From Streptomyces chumphonensis (GTDB lineage: Bacteria; Actinomycetota; Actinomycetes; Streptomycetales; Streptomycetaceae), in assembly GCF_014779715.1 (NCBI RefSeq), contig NZ_JACXYU010000014.1, positions 62,001-126,000 of the forward strand: DNA of 64,000 nt. Direction: 5' to 3'. Position 1 is the first letter of the stretch, and each line of letters opens with the position of its first letter. The translations under genes were made by a program, and so were the position numbers. Below, in pieces: positions 8,298 through 17,400 of this stretch. The notes beneath the pieces were generated by a model. The model did not search any database and was not told the DNA's origin. It worked only from the letters and a program-made list of their open reading frames with translations.

Positions 8298-9884
8298 TCA
8301 GCTGAGCGGTAGCCGCAGGGCGAAGAGCGCGCCGCCCTCGGGGGCCGAGGACACCGTGAGGGAGCCGCCGTGCCGGACCGCGACCTCACGGGCGATCGCG
8401 AGCCCGAGGCCCGCCCCGCCCTCGTCACGGCTGCGGGCGTCGTCCAGCCGGACGAACCGTTCGAAGATCCGCTCCCGCTGCCCGTCCGGCACCCCGTCCC
8501 CGTCGTCCGCGACCTCCAGCACCACGTGGCCCGGCTCCTCGGCACCGGGCGGTCCGGTCCGCACCGAGACCCGGACCGACGCCGACGCGTGCCGCTGCGC
8601 GTTGTCCAGGAGGTTGCCCAGCACCCGTGCCAGCTGCCCGCGCGAACCGGTCACCTCGGCGTCCTCCAACGGCCCGGCCACCACCCGCACCCGGTCGCAC
8701 CGGCGGCGGGCCAGCTCCTCGCGCACCACGTCCGCCGGCGCGACCCGCCCGCCGGCCGGGTGCTCCCCCGCGTCGAGCCGGGCGAGCAGCAGCAGGTCGG
8801 CGGCGAGGTCCTGGAGCCGCACGGTGTCCTGCACGGCCCCGGAGACGTCCAGCAGCTCCGGGTGGGCCGCACCGACCTCCAGCTGCGTGCGCAGCGACGC
8901 GATGGGGCTGCGCAGCTCGTGTGAGGCGTCGGCGACGAACCGGCGCTGCCGCTCGACGGACGCCTCCAGGGCCGCCAGCGTCTCGTTCGTGGTGCGGGCC
9001 AGCCGCCCGATCTCGTCCCGCACACCGGGCTCCGGGACGCGGCGGCCGAGGTCCGTGGAACGGGTGATCTCCGCCATGCCGCGCCGGATGCCCTCAACCG
9101 GGCGCAGCGCCCGCCCCACGACCCCGGAGGTCGTCGCCGCGACGACCACCAGCATGAGCGGGATGCCGACGAGCAGCGCGGTGCGGATCGTCTCCAGGGC
9201 GGCCTGCTCCACGGCCAGCGGGGCCCCGGCGTGGACGGTCAGGGCCTCCCCGCGCGGCGTCACGACCTCCGCGACGGCGAACCGGTAGTCGGCCCGGCCC
9301 GCGTCCTCCACGGTGGCGGTGCCGTCGACGAAGTCCACGTCGCCGTCCACCTGGCCGGGGCCGAGGCCGCCGTCGGTGGCGTTGTCGCTGTCGTCGTCGC
9401 CCCGCTCATCGGCGTCATCGTCGGCGTCGTCGTCATCGTCGGCGTCATCGTCGGCGTCACCGTCGTCGTCATCGGCGTCACCGTCGGCGTCGTCGTCACC
9501 GTCGGCCGTGCCGTCCGCCGGGCCGGGGGTGGGCGTGGGCGAGGGCGAGGGGACGGCGACGGGGTCCACGCTGCCGTTCGGGGTGCCGCTCAGCGCCACG
9601 AGCCCCTCGCTGACCGCCCGCACCCGCCCGGCGTCGTCCAGGACCTGGACCGGGTCGTCCGAGGTGTCGACCTCGCCCAGGGCCGTTCCGGTGGCCAACT
9701 GCCCGGCGATGTCGCGGGCCCGCACCTCGGCGCGCAGCTCCACCTCGCGCAGCAGGTTGTCCTCCAGCAGCCACAGCACGGCCGCCCCGGCGGCGGCGAG
9801 CGCCAGCGCCACCACGGCGGTCGCGCCCAGCGTCGCCCGGGCGCGCACCGAGGCGAACAGCCGGCGCGGACCGCTACCCGGCAC
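8298..9884 (-). CDS. Sensor histidine kinase with Asp-rich extracellular segment
   Basis: 528 aa from GTG 9884, which overlaps the response regulator stop by 11 bp. Order: TM1 (about 18-40), extracellular domain (41-235), TM2 (236-255), HAMP, HisKA with phospho-acceptor His322 in DASHELRSP, then the N box (LGNLLDNAQRHA), G1 (VADDGDGVPDG) and G2 (GGAGLGLAIA). The extracellular region has a Pro/Ser/Thr stretch (111-120) followed by roughly 40 residues that are mostly Asp (129-168). Such an acidic loop could bind divalent cations or cationic peptides (inference). It is paired with the upstream OmpR-type regulator. Confidence 0.92.
   Translation of the reverse strand: MPGSGPRRLFASVRARATLGATAVVALALAAAGAAVLWLLEDNLLREVELRAEVRARDIAGQLATGTALGEVDTSDDPVQVLDDAGRVRAVSEGLVALSGTPNGSVDPVAVPSPSPTPTPGPADGTADGDDDADGDADDDDGDADDDADDDDDADDDADERGDDDSDNATDGGLGPGQVDGDVDFVDGTATVEDAGRADYRFAVAEVVTPRGEALTVHAGAPLAVEQAALETIRTALLVGIPLMLVVVAATTSGVVGRALRPVEGIRRGMAEITRSTDLGRRVPEPGVRDEIGRLARTTNETLAALEASVERQRRFVADASHELRSPIASLRTQLEVGAAHPELLDVSGAVQDTVRLQDLAADLLLLARLDAGEHPAGGRVAPADVVREELARRRCDRVRVVAGPLEDAEVTGSRGQLARVLGNLLDNAQRHASASVRVSVRTGPPGAEEPGHVVLEVADDGDGVPDGQRERIFERFVRLDDARSRDEGGAGLGLAIAREVAVRHGGSLTVSSAPEGGALFALRLPLS
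9372..9500 (-). repeat. GAC/GTC-rich simple repeat encoding poly-Asp in the sensor kinase
   Basis: Degenerate tandem repeats built from GTCGTC, GTCATC and GGCGTC triplets on the plus strand encode the acidic run of the kinase. The irregular triplet register keeps the reading frame, and such tracts can change length by slippage. It is a coding low-complexity tract, not a CRISPR or mobile element. Confidence 0.75.
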
Positions 9885-10539
9885 GGTCCACCAGCCGGTA
9901 TCCGGCGCCGCGCACGGTCGTGATGAGCCCGGCACCGAGCTTGCGGCGCAGCACGCTGACGTAGACCTCGACGATGTTCGGGTCGCCGTCGTAGGCGAAG
10001 TCCCACACGTGCTCCAGGACGTCGGCCTTGGAGACCACCTCGCCCGCCCGTCCGGCCAGATGCTCCAGCACGGCGAACTCCTTCGCCGTCAGGGCCACCT
10101 CCTCCCCCGCCCGCTCGACACGGCGGGCGGACCGGTCCAGGGTGAGGTCGCCCAGGCGCAGCACGGGTGCCGCGCCGCCGCCGCGCCGCCGCAGCAGCGC
10201 CCGGATGCGGGCGAGCAGCACGACGTAGGAGAACGGCTTGGTCAGGTAGTCGTCCGCACCGGTGTCCAGGCCCTCCGCCTCGTCGTACTCCCCGTCCTTC
10301 GCCGTGAGCATGAGGATCGGCGTCTCGTCCCCGGCCGCGCGGAGGGCCGCGCAGATCCGGTAGCCGTTCATGCCGGGCAGCATGATGTCGAGCACCAGGA
10401 GGTCGTAGTCGCGTTCGGTCGCCAGGAACAGGCCCTCACGGCCGTCGTGGACGACGTCGACGGCGAACCCCTCGGCACCCAGCCCCTGGGCCAGCGAACG
10501 GGCCAGCCGCCGTTCGTCCTCCACGATCAGCACACGCAT
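9874..10539 (-). CDS. OmpR/PhoB-type response regulator
   Basis: 221 aa. Receiver domain with acidic pocket Glu7-Asp8, phospho-acceptor Asp51 (LLVLDIMLPG), Thr79 and Lys101 (YLTKPF). A winged helix-turn-helix follows, with LTAKEFAVLEHLAGRAGEVV and the terminal GAGYRL. It overlaps its kinase gene by 11 bp and is divergent from the PepSY-protein gene. The 134 bp between them hold an inverted repeat and three phased TTCAG sites, the usual kind of binding array for OmpR-type regulators, so autoregulation and control of the PepSY gene are likely (inference). Confidence 0.94.
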   Translation of the reverse strand: MRVLIVEDERRLARSLAQGLGAEGFAVDVVHDGREGLFLATERDYDLLVLDIMLPGMNGYRICAALRAAGDETPILMLTAKDGEYDEAEGLDTGADDYLTKPFSYVVLLARIRALLRRRGGGAAPVLRLGDLTLDRSARRVERAGEEVALTAKEFAVLEHLAGRAGEVVSKADVLEHVWDFAYDGDPNIVEVYVSVLRRKLGAGLITTVRGAGYRLVDRAG

Positions 10540-10560
10540 GGGGCCAGCCTGGCAGACGCC

Positions 10561-10599
10561 ACCTGAAGGCTTCTTCAGGTGGATTCAGCGGGGCTTCAG
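10561..10599. promoter_or_regulatory. Inverted repeat and phased TTCAG direct repeats between response regulator and PepSY gene
   Basis: An 8-bp inverted repeat (ACCTGAAG, 10561-10568; CTTCAGGT, 10573-10580; 4-nt centre) overlaps three direct TTCAG repeats starting at 10574, 10584 and 10595. The 10 and 11 bp steps put the repeats on one helix face. The array is 22 bp upstream of the response regulator start and about 75 bp upstream of the PepSY gene. It is a candidate operator for the regulator. Confidence 0.6.
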
Positions 10600-10673
10600 C
10601 ATCCGCCCTGCACGGTGGTGAACAGCTCGGCCGGAGCAACGGACCGGCCGACGACGACCAGGGGAGGACACCC

Positions 10674-11366
10674 ATGAAGCGCAACCAGATCATCGCCGTG
10701 CTCGCGGCCGCCGGCATCATCGCCGGTGGTGCGGTGACGGGCACCGCGCTGGCCAGTGACGACGGCGCCGACAGCGGCTCGCGTCAGCTGCGGAGCGCCG
10801 GCGCCGCCGACGCGGAGCCCGGTGCGCGGTCGGCCGCCGACCAGGGCCCCGCAGGCCCCCGGGAGGCCGTCGAGCGCGCCCTCGCGGAGGTGCCGGGCCT
10901 CGCGGCCGGCCTGGAGCTGGAGGAGGACGACAACCTCTGGGAGGTGCTGGTCCTGCGGGAGGACGGCACCTACCGCGAGGTCGAGGTCGACCGCGAGAAC
11001 GGCCGCGTGCTGGGACAGGACCGCTCGGACGACGACAGCGACGACGACGCCGACGACGGGGACGGGCCCGCGTCCGTGCGCGCGGCGCTCGCGGGGGCGA
11101 AGGTGAGCCTGGCCGACGCCGCCCGCATCGCCGCCGGGCAGGACCGGGGGACGGTCGAGGAGATCGAGCTGGAGGACGGCTCCTGGGCGGTGGAGTACAC
11201 CGACGAGGGCTCGTCCGACGACGCCGACGACGGTGTCCGGATCGACCTCACCTCGGGCGCGGTCTCCCCCGACACCGACGACGACCACGACGACCGGGAC
11301 GACCGGGACGACAAGGACGACCGGGACGACGAGCGGGACGACAAGGACGACCGCGACGACGTCTGA
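10674..11366 (+). CDS. Exported PepSY-domain protein with Asp/Arg/Lys-rich tail
   Basis: 230 aa. An N-terminal export signal (KRNQIIAVLAAAGIIAGGAV) is followed by two PepSY units: about residues 60-118 (ending VEVDRENGRVLG) and about 140-200 (ending RIDLTSGAV). The last 30 residues are a DDRDD/DDKDD repeat. PepSY modules are usually inhibitors or sensors outside the membrane, and small PepSY proteins often sit beside two-component systems. The acidic tail mirrors the Asp-rich loop of the divergently encoded kinase, suggesting a common ligand such as a cation (inference). GGAGGA precedes the ATG by about 6 nt. Confidence 0.88.
   Translation: MKRNQIIAVLAAAGIIAGGAVTGTALASDDGADSGSRQLRSAGAADAEPGARSAADQGPAGPREAVERALAEVPGLAAGLELEEDDNLWEVLVLREDGTYREVEVDRENGRVLGQDRSDDDSDDDADDGDGPASVRAALAGAKVSLADAARIAAGQDRGTVEEIELEDGSWAVEYTDEGSSDDADDGVRIDLTSGAVSPDTDDDHDDRDDRDDKDDRDDERDDKDDRDDV
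11269..11363 (+). repeat. GACGAC tandem repeat encoding the acidic tail of the PepSY protein
   Basis: Imperfect 9-12 bp units of the form GACGACCGG and GACGACAAG repeat to the stop codon and encode alternating Asp pairs and Arg/Lys. This is another slippage-prone acidic tract within 2 kb of the one in the kinase gene. Confidence 0.7.
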
Positions 11367-11386
11367 CGACCGGTCCGCGCCCGGCG

Positions 11387-12346
11387 CTAGCCGGACGTGA
11401 CGCCCGCGACGAGCTCGTCGGCCGCCGCGTAGGGGTCCAGGGTGCCGTGCACGATGCGCTCGGCCAGTGCCCCGAGGCGGCGGTCGCCGTGCAGGTCGGC
11501 GATGCGCTCCCGCAGGGCGGTCACGGCGATGGTCTCGACCTCCCGGGCCGCCCTGCGCGTACGCCGTTCGGCCAGGACGCCGCGCTCGTCCATCCAGGCC
11601 CGGTGCTTCTCCAGGGCCTCGACGACCTCGTCGACGCCCTCGCCGCGTGCGGCGACGGTCTTGACGATGGGCGGGCGCCAGTCGCCCGGGCCCCGGGACT
11701 CCCCGAGACCGAGCATGTGGTTGAGCTCCCGCGCGGTGGCGTCCGCGCCGTCGCGGTCGGCCTTGTTGACGACGTACACGTCGCCGATCTCCAGGATGCC
11801 CGCCTTGGCGGCCTGGATGCCGTCGCCCATACCGGGGGCCAGCAGCACGACGGAGGTGTCGGCCTGCCCGGCGATGTCGACCTCGGACTGGCCCACACCG
11901 ACCGTCTCCACCAGCACGACGTCGCACCCGGCGGCGTCCAGGACGCGGATGGCCTGGGGCGCCGCCCAGGCCAGCCCGCCGAGGTGGCCGCGGGTGGCCA
12001 TGGAGCGGATGTAGACGCCGGGGTCGGAGGCGTGGTCCGACATCCGGACCCGGTCGCCCAGCAGCGCCCCGCCGGAGAACGGCGAGGACGGGTCGACGGC
12101 GAGGACGCCGACCCGCTTCCCGACCTTCCGGTAGGCGCTGACCAGCGCCGACGTCGAGGTCGACTTGCCGACACCGGGCGAACCGGTCAGCCCGACGACG
12201 TAGGCGTTCCCCGTCAGGGGGGCCAGGGCCGCCATCACCTCCCGCAGATGCGGGGAGGCCCCCTCCACCAGTGAGATCAGCCGGGCCACCGCCCGTGGCC
12301 TGCCCGCACGGGCCTGCTCCACCAGCTGGGGGACGTCCACCGCCAT
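11387..12346 (-). CDS. meaB: MeaB-type methylmalonyl-CoA mutase-associated GTPase
   Basis: 319 aa G3E-family GTPase that loads and protects the adenosylcobalamin cofactor of methylmalonyl-CoA mutase. Seen: Walker A GSPGVGKST (55-63), the switch/metal region AVDPSSPFSGGALLGDRVRM, VETVGVGQSEVDIA and the NKAD base-recognition motif (VVNKADRDGA). The length and order are typical of the family. A GAGGAG sequence lies 10 nt before the ATG. It is co-directional with the upstream thiolase and near the methylmalonyl-CoA epimerase; the mutase subunits are not in this window. Confidence 0.93.
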   Translation of the reverse strand: MAVDVPQLVEQARAGRPRAVARLISLVEGASPHLREVMAALAPLTGNAYVVGLTGSPGVGKSTSTSALVSAYRKVGKRVGVLAVDPSSPFSGGALLGDRVRMSDHASDPGVYIRSMATRGHLGGLAWAAPQAIRVLDAAGCDVVLVETVGVGQSEVDIAGQADTSVVLLAPGMGDGIQAAKAGILEIGDVYVVNKADRDGADATARELNHMLGLGESRGPGDWRPPIVKTVAARGEGVDEVVEALEKHRAWMDERGVLAERRTRRAAREVETIAVTALRERIADLHGDRRLGALAERIVHGTLDPYAAADELVAGVTSG

Positions 12347-12442
12347 GCGTGCTGCGCTCCTCGCTGCGTCGTCGGCGCCATCGCCGTCGTCGCTGTTGTC
12401 GCCGGGCTGCCGTTGTCGCCGGGCCGCCGGTGCTTGCGGGTC

Positions 12443-13645
12443 CTACTTGCCGGGGACCTTGACGATCAGGGCGTCGCCCTGGCCGCCGCCGCCGCACAGG
12501 GCCGCCGCGCCGGTGCCGCCGCCGCGCCGCTTGAGCTCCAGCGCGAGGTGCAGGACGATGCGGGCGCCCGACATCCCGATGGGGTGGCCGAGGGCGATGG
12601 CGCCACCGTTGACGTTGACCTTCTCCGCGCCCACCCCGAGGTCCTTCATGGACTGGTGCGAGACGGCGGCGAAGGCTTCGTTGATCTCGATGAGGTCGAG
12701 GTCGGAGACGTCCAGGCCGTCCTTGCCGAGCGCGTGCTTGATCGCGTTGGCGGGCTGCGACTGGAGGGAGTTGTCCGGGCCCGCGACGTTGCCGTGGGCG
12801 CCGATCTCGGCGATCCACTCCAGGCCCAGCTCCTCGGCCTTCGCCTTGCTCATGACGACGACGGCGGCGGCGCCGTCGGAGATCTGCGAGGCGGAGCCGG
12901 CGGTGATCGTGCCGTCCTTGGCGAACGCCGGGCGCAGCTTGCCCAGCGACTCGGCGGTGGTCTCCCCGCGAATGCCCTCGTCCTTGCTGAAGACGACGGG
13001 CTCGCCCTTGCGCTGGGGGATCTCCACCGGGGTGATCTCGGCCTCGAAGAGGCCGTTCTTCTGGGCGGCGGCGGCCCGCTGGTGGGAGGCGGCGGCGATC
13101 TCGTCCTGCACGCCGCGCTCGATGCCCAGGCGCGTGTTGTGCTTCTCGGTGGACTCGCCCATGGCGACGTTCTCGAAGGCGTCGGTCAGGCCGTCGTGCG
13201 CCATGGCGTCGAGCATCTGGACGGCGCCGTACTTGTAGCCCTCGCGGGACTTGGGCAGCAGGTGCGGGGCGTTGGTCATCGACTCCTGGCCGCCGGCCAC
13301 GACGACGTCGAACTCACCCGCACGGATGAGCTGGTCGGCGAGGGCGATCGCGTCGAGCCCGGAGAGGCAGACCTTGTTGATCGTGAGCGCGGGGACGTTC
13401 ATGGGGATGCCCGCCTTGACGGCGGCCTGCCGCGCCGGAATCTGTCCGGCACCGGCCTGGAGCACCTGCCCCATGATCACGTACTGGACCTGGTCGCCGC
13501 CGATGCCCGCACGGTCGAGGGCGGCCTTGATGGCGAAGCCGCCCAGGTCGGCCCCGGAGAAGGACTTCAGCGAGCCGAGGAGCCGTCCCATGGGCGTACG
13601 GGCGCCCGCGACGATCACTGAGGTGGTGCCGGTCGTGCCAGTCAT
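12443..13645 (-). CDS. Acetyl-CoA C-acetyltransferase (thiolase)
   Basis: 400 aa from ATG 13645 (MTGTTGTTSVIVAGARTPMG), with GAAGGGG upstream. Catalytic residues of the biosynthetic/degradative thiolase family are in place: Cys93 (KVCLSGLDA), His354 (IALGHPIGMSGAR) and Cys384 (ALCGGGGQGDA); NEAFAAV is also present. It makes or cleaves acetoacetyl-CoA. The gene is divergent from methylmalonyl-CoA epimerase across 136 bp that contain palindromes. With hbd at 34.6 kb it could supply a butyryl-CoA route (inference). Confidence 0.94.
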   Translation of the reverse strand: MTGTTGTTSVIVAGARTPMGRLLGSLKSFSGADLGGFAIKAALDRAGIGGDQVQYVIMGQVLQAGAGQIPARQAAVKAGIPMNVPALTINKVCLSGLDAIALADQLIRAGEFDVVVAGGQESMTNAPHLLPKSREGYKYGAVQMLDAMAHDGLTDAFENVAMGESTEKHNTRLGIERGVQDEIAAASHQRAAAAQKNGLFEAEITPVEIPQRKGEPVVFSKDEGIRGETTAESLGKLRPAFAKDGTITAGSASQISDGAAAVVVMSKAKAEELGLEWIAEIGAHGNVAGPDNSLQSQPANAIKHALGKDGLDVSDLDLIEINEAFAAVSHQSMKDLGVGAEKVNVNGGAIALGHPIGMSGARIVLHLALELKRRGGGTGAAALCGGGGQGDALIVKVPGK

Positions 13646-13692
13646 GCTGCGGCCCCTTCGGAGAAGGAAGTGAACGAGGGTTAATCGCCAAT

Positions 13693-13716
13693 GTACTGAG
13701 CGGTACCTGGCCAGGT
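13693..13716. promoter_or_regulatory. Two abutting palindromes in the thiolase/epimerase intergenic region
   Basis: GTACTGAGCGGTAC (13693-13706, GTAC arms with partial inner symmetry) is followed at once by the perfect 12-bp palindrome ACCTGGCCAGGT (13705-13716). They lie 48-71 bp upstream of the thiolase start and 66-89 bp upstream of the epimerase start. The layout suits a TetR-type operator controlling one or both genes. The regulator is not identifiable here. Confidence 0.4.
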
Positions 13717-13781
13717 CACCGGTCGGAAGGTGTGACCGTGCGCACGTTGCGTAACCACCTCCGAAGCGTTGTCCTTGTTCC

Positions 13782-14225
13782 ATGTTGACGCGTATCGACC
13801 ACATCGGGATCGCCTGCTTCGACCTGGACAGGACGGTGGAGTTCTACCGGGCCACGTACGGCTTCGAGGTGTTCCACTCCGAGGTCAACGAGGAGCAGGG
13901 CGTCCGCGAGGCCATGCTGAGGATCAACGGGACGGACGACGGGGGTGCCTCGTACCTCCAGCTCCTGGAGCCCACCCGGGAGGACTCGGCCGTCGGCAAG
14001 TGGCTGGCCAAGAACGGCGAGGGCGTCCACCACATCGCCTTCGGCACGGCCGACGTGGACGGCGACGCCGCCGCGATCCGCGACCAGGGCGTACGGGTGC
14101 TCTACGACGAGCCGCGCACCGGTTCGATGGGCTCGCGCATCACCTTCCTGCACCCCAAGGACTGCCACGGCGTCCTCACGGAGCTCGTGACGTCCGCGCC
14201 GCCCACCGCGTCGCACGGCGACTGA
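13782..14225 (+). CDS. Methylmalonyl-CoA epimerase
   Basis: 147 aa vicinal-oxygen-chelate protein that interconverts (2R)- and (2S)-methylmalonyl-CoA. Expected metal ligands are visible by comparison with the Propionibacterium enzyme from memory: His7 (RIDHIGIA), Gln60 (YLQLLEP), His84 (GVHHIAF) and Glu134 (VLTELV). The neighbouring meaB and thiolase place it in propionyl-CoA and acyl-CoA metabolism, which also feeds polyketide extender units in Streptomyces. There is no good Shine-Dalgarno before the ATG. Confidence 0.94.
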   Translation: MLTRIDHIGIACFDLDRTVEFYRATYGFEVFHSEVNEEQGVREAMLRINGTDDGGASYLQLLEPTREDSAVGKWLAKNGEGVHHIAFGTADVDGDAAAIRDQGVRVLYDEPRTGSMGSRITFLHPKDCHGVLTELVTSAPPTASHGD

Positions 14226-14445
14226 TCCCCGGTCCGCCCGCCCCGCCCGCCGTCCGGGCGCGCCGCGAACGCGGAACTCGGTAGAGTACGCGCACGGCTA
14301 ACCGCCGTGGGCCCGTTCCGCGTGCCGCCGATGATCTGACACCATTTCCTCGGAGGCTCTACGGACGGCGCTCCGTGGAGCGATCCCGGACGCCACCGGA
14401 ACAGCCTGCTCACCTTACCGACCAGGGGACGGATGGGACCGCGCA

Positions 14446-17400
14446 GTGCGGGGCTACGACCGCTACGAGGCTGACGACCACCTGTCGCGTTTCGAAGCCG
14501 AGATGGAACGGCTGAAGAAGGAACGGGACAAGGCGGTCGACCACGCCGACGACCTCGGCTACCAGGTCGAGGTGCTGCGCGCCAAGCTCCACGAGGCGCG
14601 CCGGAGCCTCGCCGCGCGCCCGGCCGGGTACGACAACCTGGCCGGACAGGCCGAACAGCTCCTGCGCAACGCCCAGATGCAGGCCGAGCAGCTGCGGGCC
14701 GACGCGGACCGCGAGCTGCGCACGGCGCGGGCGCAGGCCCAGCGCGTGCACCAGGAGCAGGCCGAGGCGCAGGCCCGCATGGAGTCCGAGCTGCACACCG
14801 AGGCGGTGCGCCGACGACAGCAGCTCGACCAGGAGCTGGCCGAGCGCCGCGCGACCGTCGAGTCGCACGTCAACGAGAACGTGGCCTGGGCGGAGCAGGT
14901 GCGGGCCCGCAGCGAGTCGCAGGCCCGGCGGCTGACGGAGGAGGCGCGGGCCGAGGCGGAGCAGACGCTGAACGCCGCCCGCGCGGAGGCCCAGCGGCTC
15001 GCGGAGCAGTCCCGGCACCGGCTGACCGAGGAGGCTCAGGGCGCCCGCGCGGAGGCCGAGGCGCTGCTGCGCCGGGCGCGGGCCGAGGCGGAGCGGCTGA
15101 TGGCGACCGCCTCCGCGCAGGCCCAGGAGGCCACGGAGCACGCGGACCGGCTGCGGTCGGCCTCGGCGGCCGACGCCGACGCCGCGCGCCGGGAGGCCGC
15201 CGAGGCCGCGCGGCGCGCCGAGGAGCGGATGCGGGAGGCCGACGAGGCGCTGCGCGGCGCGCGCGCCGAGGCCGACAAGCTCCTGGAGGGCGCCCGCGAG
15301 CAGGCCGAGAAGCGGCTGGCGGACGCGGAGGCGCAGAACGAGCAGCGCACCCGGACGGCGAAGGCCCAGATCGCCCGGCTCGTGAGCGAGGCAACCGGCG
15401 AGACGGAGGCGGCCAAGGCGGAGGCCGAGCAGCTGCGGGCCGACGCGAGGGCGGAGGCCGAACGGCTGCGGGCCGAGGCCAAGGACCACGCGAAGGCGTC
15501 GGCGGCGGAGGAGACGGCGGCCCAGCTCTCCGAGGCGGCCCGCAGCGCCGAGGAGATCGTCGGCAAGGCGTCGCAGGAGGCGCGGGCCACGAAGAAGGCC
15601 GCGGCCGAGGAGGCCGAGCGGCTGCGTCGGCAGGCCGAGGAGGAGGCCGACCGGCTGCGCTCCGAAGCCCACGACATCGCGGAGGAGTTGAAGGGGTCGG
15701 CGCAGGCCGACACCAAGGAGTACCGGGCGAAGACCGTCGAACTCCAGGAGGAGGCGCGGCGGTTGCGCGGCGAGGCCGAGCAGCTGCGGGCCGACGCCGT
15801 CGAGGAGGGCGAACGCCTGCGCGCGGAGGCCCGCAAGGACGCCGTCCAGCAGATCGAGCAGGCGGCCTCCAAGGTCGAGGAGCTGCTGAGCCAGGCCAAG
15901 GAGGACGCCGAGCAGACGCGCGACGCCGCCACGACGGAGGGCGAACGCGTCCGCACGGAGGCCATCGAGCGGGCGACGACGCTGCGCCGGCAGGCGGAGG
16001 AGCTCGTCGAGCGGGCCCGCGCCGAGGCGGAGGAGCTGCGGCGGGACGCCGAGGAGCAGGCGGAGCGGGCCCGCGCGGACGCCGAGGAGGCCGGGCGCCG
16101 GCTGCGCGAGGAGGCGGACGAGCAGGCGGCGCAGACGCTCGCCGAGGCCGAGGCGGAGGCCGACCGGCGGCGCGGCGAGGCGGACGGGAAGCTGACCGCC
16201 GCCGAGGAGGAGCTGACCGGGGCCCGCGCGGAGGCGGAGCGGCTGCGCGAGGAGGCCCGCAGCGAGACCGAGCGGCTGCGCACCGAGGCGGCCGAGCGGC
16301 TGCGCACGTTGCGGCAGCAGGCCGAGGAGGAGGCCGAGCGGCTGCGCACGGAGGCCACCTCGGACGCGGCGCAAGCGCGCGTCGAGGGCGAGGCGGTCGC
16401 CGTCCGGCTGCGCACCGAGGCGGCCACAGAGGCGGAGCGGCTGCGCACGGACGCGCAGGAGACGGCCGACCGGGTGCGGGCGGAGGCGGACACGGCGGCC
16501 GAGCGGCTGGGCGCGGAGGCCGCCGAGGCGCTGTCGGCGGCACAGGAGGAGGCGTCGCGGCGGCGTCGGGAGGCCGAGGAGCTGCTGGCGGACGCCCGGG
16601 ACGAGGCGCACCGCGAGCGCACCCAGGCGCGGGAGCAGAGCGAGGAGCTGCTGGCCTCGGCACGGCGCCGGGTGGAGGAGGCCCAGGGCGAGGCGGCCCG
16701 GCTGGTCGGCGAGGCCGAGGAGCGGGCGGCCGGGCTCGTCGCGGCGGCCGAGGAGCACGCGCAGCAGGTGCGGGACGCGGTCTCGGGGCTGCGCGCGGAG
16801 GCCGAGGAGGAGATCGCCGGGCTGCGTTCGGCGGCCGAGCACGCCGCGGCGACGCTGCGCCGGGAGGCGGCCGAGGAGACGGACGCCGCGAAGGCCCTGG
16901 CCGAGCGGACCGTCACGGACGCCCTGGAGGAGACCGAGCGGCTGCGCACGAGTGCGCAGCGGGAGGCCGACCAGGCGCGGGCGGACGCCGACCGGGTGCG
17001 GGACGACGCGCGAGAGGAGGCCGCGTGGAAGCTGGCGGAGGCCGCCGAGCAGGCCGACGAGGTCCGGGCGGACGCCGAGCGGGTGCGCGACGAGGCGCGG
17101 GCGGACGCGTCCCGCAGGCTCACCGAAGCCGCCGAGCAGGCCGACGAGTTGGTGGCGGAGGCCCGGCAGGAGGCGCTGCGCACCGCGACGGCCGCCGAGG
17201 AGCAGGCCGACACGATGATCGGCGTGGCCCGCACCGAGGCCGAGCGGCTCGTCGGTGAGGCCCGCGCGGACAGCCACGCCATGGTCGAGCGGGCGCGCGG
17301 CGACTCCAACACGATGCTGGAGGAGGCGCGCAGGGACGCCGGCGCGATCCGCGAACGCAGCGAGGAGCTGCGCGCCCGGGTGGAGTCGGAGGTCGAGGAG

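Noticed and set aside
9372..9500. Repeats resembling a tiny CRISPR array.
   Set aside because: They are irregular Asp codons inside a kinase gene, without spacers of fixed length or cas genes.
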